The notes under the pieces: generated by a model
Database searches by the model: none
What the model was told of the DNA's origin: nothing
What the model saw: the letters and a program-made list of their open reading frames with translations, nothing else
Position numbers and translations under genes: made by a program
Origin: Brachionus plicatilis
Taxonomy: Eukaryota; Rotifera; Eurotatoria; Ploima; Brachionidae
NCBI GenBank assembly: GCA_010279815.1
Contig: QEOQ01000508.1
Span: 4,699,939 to 4,763,938 of the forward strand
Direction: 5' to 3'
Length of the DNA: 64,000 bases
Shown here: positions 12,201-21,677 of the stretch, one piece after another
How positions within the stretch are numbered: the first letter of the stretch is position 1
Layout of the letters: each line of letters begins with the position of its first letter

Positions 12201-15200
12201 TGAAAAAAACATTAAAATTTTTTAAAATATATCTTTTGTAAAATAACTTGTCTTTGAAAATTTTAAATACAATGTTCAAAGTTTAACTGTATAATGGGTA
12301 AGATTACATCATTTTACGTAATTTTACGTCAGAAAATGTAAGATAACATAATTTTACGTAATTTTACGTAAAATTACACCATTTTAAGTAAGTTTCGTCA
12401 AAAAGCTTACGACCAAAAAAAAACTGAATTTTAGAGGAAAAAGTAAAAAATTGGGAGGAAGGCAAAATATAGAAAGACAAAATGTAGATTTTTCTCCAAA
12501 ATATAGAAAGACAAAATATAGACATGACAAAATATAGAAAGACAAAATATAGACTAGGACTATAAGTAAAAAAAATATAGAAAATTTTATTTTTTTATTT
12601 ATTTTATTATTAGATTCAATTAGACACTAGAAAATATTTAAATGTTCCGAAAGCTGTAGAATTATTCAGAAGATAAATTAAAGTAGGAAATAATTTACTA
12701 ATTGACAAAGAAAAAATTTAAATAAAATTAATTAGACTTCATACATTGTATCTTTTGTTTCTATATATTTTTTCTACATTTTTTTCCAGGTAAATTCAAC
12801 ATTTTTTTTTCAGGTAAATTCTATATTATCCAAATAAAAAATCGTTTTCTACATTTTGTCTTTCTATATTTTGTCACACTGCCAAAAAATTAATAAAAAT
12901 TTGAATTTTATAAAAAAAAATATGGCTACTTTCCTAATATTTACATTACTTAAAAAATATGACAGAAAATTACATATTATTACATTGTAAGAGGGCTAAT
13001 TGTAAGAAAAAGTACTAAACTAGTGTAATATTACGTAAAATTACGTAAAATGATGTAATCTTACCCATTATAAAGTTTAACTTTAAACACTGTATTTTAA
13101 GTAAAAATTTACAAAAGAATATAAAGATTAATTAAATTTTTGTTTCGCGTTTTATGTTTCACGGGTGCATATTTTACCTTAAGATTTAACAAATTATGTT
13201 AAATCAAAAAATGTATCTCTGCATTAATATAATTAAATATCAATAATTTATTTAATAGTTTAAGCTTTATTTGATCATTTTGAGCATCAAAAATTGATCA
13301 TAAACTTCATAAAGTTCAAATTTTTAGAAAATTTAATTTTAATTAAATATCAACATAATATTTATTAGGATCCCAAAAAAAAACATTTAAAAATAAAAAT
13401 AATTGAACATAAAATCTTACCGACTATGATACATGGTGAACCTGGCGCGCGCGTTTGTATATTTGACAACCAGTGATGAATTTCGTTGATGCCTTTTTCT
13501 TCTTCTGTCATTTTCCAGCAGACCAAATAAACAGCTCTTTTGGATATGAAATATTGGTGCGTTGTATAGTACTCTTTTTGTCCGGCAAAATCCCAAGTTC
13601 TGAATGTAACAGGGCCAAAATTTCTGTTATTCTGTTCCATGAAAACATTTACATCTTGCATTGATTTGGCACTTTTGGGTCTTTCAAACGTCCACTCATT
13701 TATTTCAATGCCCACTGTGCTTAAGTTTGTCTTGGACGACGAATGTCCACTCTCGTCCCTAAGCTTGTTCAATAGAGTTGTTTTGCCAATGGCTTGCACG
13801 CCCACAAACATCAATTTTACTCGATTGTAAGTCCTCGAATTGTCAAGTATACTTTTTAAGTAGCCTAGTATGTCAGAAGTTTTAGTCTTTTGTCTAATCA
13901 AAGCATCCAATTGCACATCTTTGATGCTAGGACATGACTTGAGGTCCAAATTCCAAAGTTTGGTCAGCCAGCCAAGTTTGGGCGAAATTTTTCTCAGCTC
14001 AAAATTGGACGACGCATTTAGATGTGACAAATTTTCCAAATAGGACACACAGCTTGGTATGTAGCTGATCGAATTGTTGCTTATGTCCAAATGGGTCAGA
14101 TTGGGATACAGCAGTTTGCTCGCGCAATTGGCGCGCTCTTCACCTTTGGAACCAAACGCACACTTTGCTTTTGAGCTTTTGGTCTCGTCCTCTGCATCGG
14201 ACGCGTCACTACACTTGCCATCACCGCTCAAATCGAACACCATGTCCAACTTTTGAATCTTATTAAAGCTAAGATTCAAAGACTTGAGACTCTCGAGTTT
14301 TATGTGACGTTTGTGGGCACACAGCTGCTCGATGAAAATTTGAATGTTTTGCGAGTTCAAAAAATTTTCCCGCTCTCGCCTTGACACCTCCTCAAAGTCC
14401 AACACTTCCGATTCACTCTCCACTCTTCTGTACTTAAAATTCATCAGATACAAGTCGAATGGAAGCTTTTTGTCCGGGTTTATTTGAACCGAGTTTCGGG
14501 CCGGGTTGCGCGACTGAGAGCGCGCCCGGCGCCGATTGCTCGACGATCTCAAATTCACCTGTATTGACTTTTCTCTCGGCCTGGACCGACTGCTGCTCAA
14601 ATTTAGAAAACAAAATTGGTTGTCCAAGAGAGAAAAGTCGAGCTTTTTCAATTCGACCGGTCTGTTCAGCAGGTACATGTCGATAAACTTTAAAAAACTT
14701 GAGTTGAACAAGCGACCCAAGTCGGCTATTAGATTGTAGGAGAGGTCGAGAAATTTTATGTTTGCTGGCAGGTCGGCAATGGCACCCATTGACTCTATTA
14801 AATTGTGGCTCAAATTTAGCTTGCACAATTTGGGCACCACACAGCTCAGACACTCTGGTATTTTTTTAAAGTTGTTATGAGACAAATTGAGCTCGTAAAT
14901 TTTGGATTCATTGAGTGTGTTCTTTTTTGCTCTTCTCTCACTTTCATCATCATCATCATCGTCAATATCCAGCTCGGTAAATATTGCCGAATTTTGACTC
15001 CAAAAATTTGCCTTGGCCACTCTACACTCTTTGTAGCTGTGCACCGGCTCATTGGCTTCCTTTGGCTTAATAATGGGCTTTATGGTGGCCAACGCGGACC
15101 GCTTCGACTCGTGTCTGCCTCTCAATTGGTTGCACGAGGCCACCACTGGTAAATTGCCAAGTCGATTGTATGACAAATTTATTTCGTTCAGACCAGATTG

Positions 15201-18200
15201 CCAAATTTCTATGGGCAAACTTTCGATTGAGTTGTGGCTCAAATTTAGCCGGCGCAGACCCCTCAGAGCAAAAAACTCGCTGGGAATTTTGGCCAGCATG
15301 TTGTGGTCAAGGTCAAGCTCTTCGAGCTGATGGCTCGTGTAGCTCCACGTCTTTCTAAGAGTTATGTTGTCAAATTGAGTTTGACTCACGGGCAGCGATT
15401 TTATTTTGTTTGAGCTCAGCTTCAAGTATTTGATGGTCTCTATGGTGAACAAAAACATGGGCAACGATTCAAGAGAGTTGTTGGACAAGTCTATTTTGGT
15501 GATGACGTTTAGGTGAAATTTTTTTGCGTTCATTGAGCTTGACTTGATAAAATCGGCTTTGTAATTGAGAGATGAATTGAGTATCCATGACTCGTACAAC
15601 TCTGGCAAGCTCAAGTCGGCCAGGCTGAAACTGAGGCCAAAAATGGCGTTCTTTGTCTTGTGTACTTTGTTGTCCGGGTCGTCGGCTATCTTGAACTTAA
15701 ACAGATAGGACACGGCTCTAAAGCCGAACTCGGAGCTCAAGCAAGCGTTTAGGCATTGATTAAAGCTTTCTGTGGTGAGGAGAAAATTTTTTAAAATCAA
15801 GTAAAATAATTTGTCATCCTGGGTCTTGAGGGCTTCGTTCAGCGAGCTCGACACTGGGATCATGTTGGAGTCGAGAACGGGCAAGTTGGGGTCTGCGCCG
15901 TGTTTGATTAGCAAGTCGGCGATTTTTGTGTTTTTGGCCCGGATCGCTTCGTGTAAGCAAGTCAGACCAAATTTAGAGTATTGATTGACATTGACGGGAT
16001 TGAAGTGTTCCTGGTGTTCGTCTTCGGGCTCGGAGTCCGACGACGCGCTCTCGACTTGGGACTCTTCGTTTGCTGAATAATTGATGGTGTAGTATGGATC
16101 GTAGGATTTGGGGTCCAAGAAAACGCTTTTTAGTTGGCCTAAGAAAGAGTCGTTGGATGATTTTGAGCTGGATATGGACAGATGAAAGGACTCGTTGGAG
16201 AACAGGTCGTCTAGTTTTCTTCTTTTTTTTTCGTAGTGGCTCGTTTTAGCGGCAGATAAGATGGGAACTTGGAGTTTGAGAAGATAGTCGCATATGTTGT
16301 ACTTGTTGGCGATTACTGCGTGGTACAGGCCGGACTGGTCATTGGCGTCTAATGAATTTAAGTCGAATAACAGATGGTATTTTTGACCAGGGTTTGTTGG
16401 ATTTGAAAAAGTTCGCTCCAAATAGTATATGTAATATTTTGAGTAAAAAGACTTGAGCTCCGATTTGACGCTGTTTAGATTAAAATTTATTAGCAGCTTC
16501 AGAATGTCTATGTGGCCCTGAGAACAAACTGCATGAAATGGTAAAAATTTCTCTATTGTTTCGACTTGGATTAGATGCGGAAATTTCTTTTTATAAAAAT
16601 AAATTAAAAATTAAACAAAAATAGCTTTTAATTTTGGATAATGATTACACTGGGGGGAAGTTTTTATGTGAGTCAAAAAAAAATGAATTAGTTAAAAAAG
16701 ATATTGAAAGAAAAATATTTTTGTATTGAAAATATTACTGGTGTAAAGTTTTGACATGAGTTAAAAATTAACTCACTCGTGTCTAAACTTAATTTTGAAT
16801 TAATTTTTTTTTAAACTCATTTTTTCTAACTTTTTTTTGTATTGAAAATATTGAACAAAAATTTAAAAAAAAAATGAATATAAAAATAAAAAAAATTGGG
16901 CATTGTGAATTTTGGCACAAAAAACAAAATATTAAAACGACAAACGCTCAAATTGTGAAGGACCAAAAAAATTTCTGTAAATTGTAGTTACTGATTTATT
17001 TTTTTTTACTAATTCTGCAAAACTCTGCAATAAATCTGAAAAATTCAGAAAATTGTGAATTTGGCATATAAAAAAAATCCCACACGGCTTTTAGTGGTGG
17101 TACAGAGTTTAACATGTTTTGGTCCTTCAGAACTTAAGCTTTGGCATAATTGATGTATTTATTAATAATATTATTTATTTATTGTTTATTATTTTTTATA
17201 ATTAATTCAAATACAATTTAATATTTTTTTTGAATAAAAAAATATTGAATATTTTTCTAACTAAGTCACTCAATTAATTAATTCACGTGAAAATTTCACC
17301 CCAGTAATAATTACACATGTTCAATGAATTGTTTTTGTTAAGATCAATCGAAAAAGTTGATGAAATTTTTTTATTTTAATTTTAAAGAAAAAGTCATGAA
17401 CCTGACATTTTTGGAGTTAGGGAACTCAGTAAAAAATAAACAAAAATGATTATTTTTTATGAAAATTGAAAGTAAAAAATAAAATCTTTAATTATTTTAA
17501 AACAATAATCTAATCATATCGTTTTAATATTTTACCTTTTTTGAAACCTAAGTAGGTTATTTTAGATTAAAAAAAGTCAAAACATACCATGTTCCAACAT
17601 ACAGCATTTTTTTATTTTTTTTCAAATATTAGCAGTTAACAAGGTATTAACAATATCGGGATTATAAAGAATCTTTTCATTCTTATAAAGTAAACAAATT
17701 TTTAATTAATATTTATTAATCGAGTCCACTGAGACTAAAAAAAAAGACACCTCTGCGCATACATTTCTGTTCAAAAGATAAATATAAAAATAACCAAAAA
17801 TTACCTTTTTCAAATATGTCCAAAAAATGGTATATTTTTATCTTTTGTCAATGACTCAGGACTTATTAGAATTATAAGTTTTAAAATTATAGAGTATTAT
17901 ATTCGGATTAATTATTTGTATTTATTTTTCACTTATCATTTATGATTTTTTTAATGTGAGAGCATTACAAAATTTGGTTTACTTTACTTACCAGTGAATA
18001 TCATAACGATATCCGATTTAATTATTTTAATTTTTTGCTTTTTATTTGCAATTGTGAAACCTAAGTCTCCTAGGTGAAAATATAATAAAAATTATTTTGA
18101 ATTCACTGGAAATGGTAATGTTCATTCTGAAAAATTTCATATTGTTTTTGTCATGATTGGACTTTTGATTCATGTTGTGTTTTCCTTAAGGGTGTCATAT

Positions 18201-19408
18201 GTTATTTTTAATTAGTTGTATATTTTTTTTTGATATAAAAAAATAAAATCTAAAATTTTTTGAAACTTTTGAATTTGAAATAAAAGAATTAAAGAAAATT
18301 ATTTTGTTTTTAACGCTGTTTAAATTTTTTTTACGATTTTTTAGCCCAAAAAATAAGACTTTATAAGACCCTTTTTAAATTAACAATATATTATTTTGTA
18401 GGAGACATTTTAAGATACCGCAAAATTCCTTTTTTTTTGAGGTAAAATTTTATAATTTTACCTCAGAACCGCGTGTAATGTCATTTCAGTGCAAAAATAT
18501 ATCAATTCATTTTTTAATATAAAATATATAACAAGTTCATACTTTTAATTGGAAATTAATTTTAAAAAAATTTAATAAGCTTACTCTGATCAATAGTTCA
18601 GCAATTTCATAATGTCCCATGTGTGATACAATGTATAATGGAGAATATTTGGTATAATAATTTGGCTTTGCCATTATATTTAAATCAATCAGTATTTTGA
18701 CCAATTCAGGGTTGGAATTGCGACATGCTCGATCCAGCAAAGTATGAGAAATAATTGTGGTCGAGTTCATAAATTGTTTCACATTTAAATTATTCTCTTT
18801 TATCTCATTTACAGTTTTATTAAGAAGCTCCATATCATTGGTGTACACAGCTTTTTGAAGATTTTTTTCAATGTTTTTTTTAATGTCATAAATTTGCCTA
18901 TTCTCTAGTTCATTTAGAATAAGATTTACGCACTCGGTGTTAGACCGATCGATTCCGATCTGACATGCTTTTTGAATTTGGTCATCGTCAATATCTAAAT
19001 TTGATTTGGAGCTCAAAATCAATTTGACCATTTGCGAATTTCCATAAAAACATGCAGTGCCCAATGCTGTCTTTAAAAAAAAATAATTTTTTTTCTCCCT
19101 AAAAAAATCTTATAATATAATACCCAACTTTCCCATTTAGAATCAGCTTTGATATTTACATCGCCTAATAAAGAAAAAAAAATTTAAATAAAATTTTATT
19201 AAAATTCAAACTCACATCCGACTTCTAAGAGATATTCGGCAATTTTTGAATGAGAAATAGAGTTTTTGTATTTCGAACAAATTATCAGTGGTGTACGGCC
19301 ATATTGGTCTTCAATTGAGTCTATTAGATTGATATCTAGATCTGCCATTAACTTGAATTGGTCATAATTGCCGAACTCAGCAACCTGATTGATATTAAAC
19401 CCGTCCAT
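3291..19408 (-). CDS. Lrrk: LRRK1-like Roco protein kinase (ANK-LRR-Roc-COR-kinase-WD40), 7 exons
   Basis: Exons in order (minus strand): 19408-19216, 19164-19124, 19070-18585, 16586-13421, 10405-8720, 7188-5720 and 4244-3291 (TAA). The joined length is 7995 nt (2664 aa), with every splice phase consistent. Domains: ankyrin repeats at about 1-480; leucine-rich repeats at about 600-1130; Roc GTPase with P-loop GVQAIGKTT (about 1169-1177), switch II WDFAGQKEYY and a guanine-specificity motif THQD rebuilt across the exon 4/5 junction; COR in exon 5; kinase with GRGSFG (1932), VAVK (K1959), YRD (D2084), DYS (2113-2115) and APE; then an acidic stretch and a WD40-like C-terminus. The protein is a large GTPase-regulated kinase of the LRRK family, which acts on membranes and Rab pathways in animals. 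Lack of an armadillo region and the order ANK-LRR favour LRRK1 over LRRK2. The DYG glycine is Ser. The donor at the end of exon 6 could instead be at 5724, but only 5720 keeps frame. Confidence 0.9.
4668..4910. repeat. Long imperfect inverted repeat (foldback) in LRRK intron
   Basis: Left arm 4668-4733 and right arm 4844-4910 are reverse complements over about 65 nt with few mismatches; both carry the core GCACTAAATGCCCAAGAATT. The spacer is about 110 nt. Transcribed RNA would form a stable hairpin. It is probably a foldback or MITE relic. Confidence 0.7.
5053..5590. mobile_element. Non-autonomous hAT-like DNA element with 8-bp target duplication
   Basis: The termini 5053-5067 (GGCAAATTGAAGTTT) and 5576-5590 (AAACTTCAATTTGCC) are perfect inverted repeats, and similarity continues inward with GATCAA-rich motifs. 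The element is flanked by the direct repeat GTTTTGTT at 5045-5052 and 5591-5598, an 8-bp target-site duplication as produced by hAT transposases. There is no internal ORF. A near-palindrome (ACTTGACATG..CATGTCAAGT) sits at about 5154. A one-ended relative occurs at 27841-27890, and diverged relatives lie in other LRRK introns. Confidence 0.75.
8026..8140. repeat. Dispersed repeat copy 1 (LRRK intron 5)
   Basis: About 115 bp, including TGTTAAATCAAAAAATGTAT and TGATCATTTTGAGCATCAAA, is repeated with minor differences at 13197-13316 in another LRRK intron. The distal half resembles the right end of the 5053-5590 element, suggesting a related family. The rest of this intron (7189-8719) shows no coding sequence. 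Confidence 0.65.
8478..8660. repeat. Foldback repeat in LRRK intron 5
   Basis: The left arm (about 8490-8540, tandem TTTTTACA followed by TTTTTAGATTTTTTGTGCAA) and the right arm (about 8604-8655, TTGCACAAAAAATCTAAAAA followed by ATGTAAAAATGTAAAA) are reverse complements around a spacer of about 65 nt. It lies just downstream of exon 5 (donor at about 8719). Confidence 0.6.
10929..11280 (+). pseudogene. Decayed psq/pogo-type HTH protein fragment in LRRK intron 4
   Basis: An ATG at 10929 opens a frame reading MPRSNFQKTQ.., then YSEQTLQIAIAEIEAKK, an in-frame TAA, then HQASMRFNIPYIQQIKRKR. This is the layout of a psq-type helix-turn-helix (YSEEsL..Al..I..G..S.rkAa..ygIP..tL) found at the N terminus of pogo/Tigger transposases and related proteins. 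After about 11205 the coding continues in another frame as an acidic tail (SDEEDEEESEIEISPLNEK) ending in TAG at 11278-11280. A stop and a frameshift make it a pseudogene; no DDE catalytic core is visible. Confidence 0.5.
11416..11610 (-). pseudogene. Acidic C-terminal coding fragment, antisense to the psq remnant
   Basis: The reverse strand is open for about 65 codons, ending ..EPEPDSDDEDEDLVDSSDEEDIV and a stop at about 11416, preceded by DSNSIDVDVYIKNVLPLFSF and a basic SKRKEQ. Acidic tails of this kind are common at the C-terminal ends of pogo/jerky-like proteins. It faces the psq remnant tail to tail, which suggests either two element copies or an internal inversion. Function and completeness are unknown. 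Confidence 0.35.
12290..13072. mobile_element. TIR element with perfect 40-bp inverted termini, nested insertion inside
   Basis: The termini 12290-12329 and 13033-13072 are exact reverse complements over 40 bases (TATAATGGGTAAGATTACAT.. and TTTTACGTAATTTTACGT). The same 11-mer AAAGTTTAACT flanks both sides in direct orientation (12278-12288 and 13072-13082), a possible target duplication that overlaps the last base. No transposase ORF is present. The interior is largely occupied by a second TIR element at 12461-12883. Confidence 0.7.
12461..12883. mobile_element. Nested TIR element with 25-bp perfect inverted ends
   Basis: Bases 12463-12487 and 12849-12873 are perfect reverse complements over 25 nt (CAAAATATAGAAAGACAAAA..). 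The left end carries further tandem copies of ACAAAATATAGAAAG to about 12555. The flanking bases GG (12461-12462) and GCC (12881-12883) extend the pairing loosely. No ORF. Its position inside the perfect TIRs of the larger element implies insertion after that element. Confidence 0.65.
13197..13316. repeat. Dispersed repeat copy 2 (LRRK intron 4)
   Basis: Second copy of the repeat described at 8026-8140, sharing TGTTAAATCAAAAAATGTAT, CTCTGCATTA and TGATCATTTTGAGCATCAAA. Confidence 0.65.
16648..17305. mobile_element. Diverged TIR element in LRRK intron 3
   Basis: The ends CACTGGGGGGAAGTTTTTATGTGAGT (16648 on) and, on the other strand, ACTGGGGTGAAATTTTCACGTGAAT (from 17305) match over about 20 of 26 bases. 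The interior has two imperfect GTGAATTTTGGCA-like segments (about 16905 and 17055) but no ORF. The remaining parts of this 2-kb intron (16587-18584) are AT-rich without features I can name. Confidence 0.55.
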
Positions 19409-21677
19409 TTGTAATGGCCAAATTTTTTTTCACATTTGTTTAAAAACTCAAATATTTTCATAAAATCTCATCTAAATAACAACAAGCTTTATAAATAGTT
19501 TTGTTGTATTAGACGGCTCTAGAGGCCATTTGAATCAACTTAAAGGGCTAATCATCCAAAATAGTTGGCTAGCTAAAATTCTCACAGAAACATATTTATA
19601 ATCGGATTATATGAGCCTTGCGGATATTTATTAAAATTAAAAATAAGCACAGGCATTGCCAATTATTTGAAATTAAAGTGGCCACTTTTAGTTTAACTTA
19701 ATTTATCTACTATTTTAATTTGTTATTTTTTTTTGCATTAAACAAAACTAAAAGTAATTAAATAACAAATTCCTCGCCAATTTTAATAATTTATTCACAA
19801 TTAAAAATTGATTTTTTTTATTTTGTTTTAATTTGAATGCATAAGATGACATTTCCAATGTGCGAATTCACCCATTTTGTCCTTCTTATAAAAAATTGCG
19901 AAACTTACTTAACCCTTTAAAAAAATATTTTCCAAAATTTTACTGAAAAATAATTTAAATTATAATCAAAATTTAATGCTATAAAATTTGAAAATTCATT
20001 TTAGCATTTAATATTAATTATCATTCTTAGGTAGTTGAGTTTATAGATTTGATTTTTGTGTAAAGATTAATCACTCAGTTATATATTATGTAAAATAAAG
20101 AAACTTTGTATAGATTATCATTTTACAAAAACTTTTGTTTAAATTTTTATCTTGATTATATTTTTTCTGCCAGAAAGAAATAAACGTTTTAAACCTTGTA
20201 AATAATAAAAGAGAAAATTATGAAAAAGGAAAAAAAGATAAACTATTTAAATCAATCCGAAATTTAAGATGTAATGAGTTTATTAAATTTGAAATATGGG
20301 TTAAAAATTGGAAATTCAAGTGTTTAACTAAAAAAAGCTTTTTTTTTATTTAAATAGATTCCACTTACGATAATAAATGCACTTTTTGATAAAATAAATA
20401 TTGATTCATTATAAAGTATAATTAGATTCAAAAATATACACAAAATTAAAAAAAATCCAATAACAAATCGAACATAGATTTTAAATGATGATTTTAAAAA
20501 ATCCAAAGTTAAGAATTTTCATAACCTTTATTGCGAATACATTCGATATTTAAGAGCAATTTTGACTTGAATAGGAAATTTATTCAATTCATATAAAAAA
20601 TTGAATTTTTAAAAAAGACTGAAATCAATTAAAATTATTTTAAAAAAATTACAAAAATACTAATCAAAAATCAACAATTTTTTATATGATTTATGTTTTG
20701 ATTTATTTTTTCAAATTAAAAGTCGAATCTTAATCGAATTTTATTTTGAAAATAAAAAAAAAATTTGATTCAACCCGCGATAATTAGGAACTTAAAAAGC
20801 TGAAAATATTTTTCTTTGGATTTTCAATGATAATGAAAAAAAAATAGATAAATTTTTTTATATTATTTCAACTTTGACTGCAATTTTCTTCAGCTAAATT
20901 CATTTTCTCTATTTTGAATTTTTTGGAATTGATTAACATTTTCGATTCCAAATAGCAATTTTAAGATTGTTAACATTTGAATGGAAGCCAAGTCGAATGT
21001 CTAATATTTCCATGGCATTTTTTTCATTTTTTTTTTTATTTAGAATTAAAATTTTATTTATACGCTTTTGAAATTCAAAATTTTTTATGAGAATTTTTTT
21101 AGATTTAACCTAGGAATATTTATTTTAAATTTAGAATATAAATTAAATATTGTTGAAATTGCTGTCAGAGCAATTTGTTAGTTCACTAATTCACCTAAAT
21201 TTTTTTGCATGACAAAATCTTCTGTAGCAAAACGCCTCTGTGATCAAATAGTTTAAAATAAAGAAGAGCCAAAAAATCGATAAATTTTTAGTATTAGATT
21301 AAATTGGAAAATTTTGAAGAGACCGCACATCCAATTGCAATAAATTATTATGATAATTTTAAATGGAAAATACAATAGTCATATTTCTCTTTAATTTCTG
21401 TGACTTGCAATTCAAAATGAAAAAATATTTTCAAAAAAAAGTATGACATTAGTAGTTGTTCAAAAATAGAATTATAATAAAAAATTTTACTTTAAATAAG
21501 CTTAAATAGGTTTATGGCGATGATTAGTTTATCTTGGTCTAAATAGCCTTTATTTTTTTAGATAAATTATCTCCCTCCGCATTCAATCACATTTCATGAT
21601 CTAAATTTTTTTCAATTAAATTTAATCACTTTTATGTATCTGAACGAATAATGAAAAATTTTGAAATATTTTCATTC
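19409..21677. promoter_or_regulatory. Divergent intergenic region between LRRK and PAM
   Basis: LRRK starts leftward at 19408 and PAM starts rightward at 21678, so both promoters must lie here (2.27 kb). The DNA is AT-rich and without open frames of interest. I could not identify a convincing TATA/initiator pair for either gene. The 60-aa frame at 20324-20506 is hydrophobic AT-rich noise. Confidence 0.4.

Larger units (their letters stand above)
10406..13420 (-). other. LRRK intron 4: composite of several mobile elements
   Basis: This 3-kb intron splits the Roc domain exactly at the GTHQD motif. From low to high coordinate it holds the psq-like remnant, the antisense acidic fragment, small foldbacks at about 11640-11830 (for example GATACAAA..TTTGTATC), a nested pair of TIR elements at 12290-13072, and a dispersed repeat at 13197-13316. 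The 94-aa frame at 11639-11923 falls in the foldback region and shows no family features. Confidence 0.6.

Noticed and set aside
14434..15358. Several overlapping frames on both strands in the LRRK LRR exon
   Set aside because: Shadows of the true exon, which shows regular leucine-rich repeats in its own frame.
16421..16421. Apparent start of a 1018-aa protein here
   Set aside because: The codon is TTG inside an exon; the frame continues upstream to an acceptor at 16587 with ankyrin-like sequence, in phase with exon 3.
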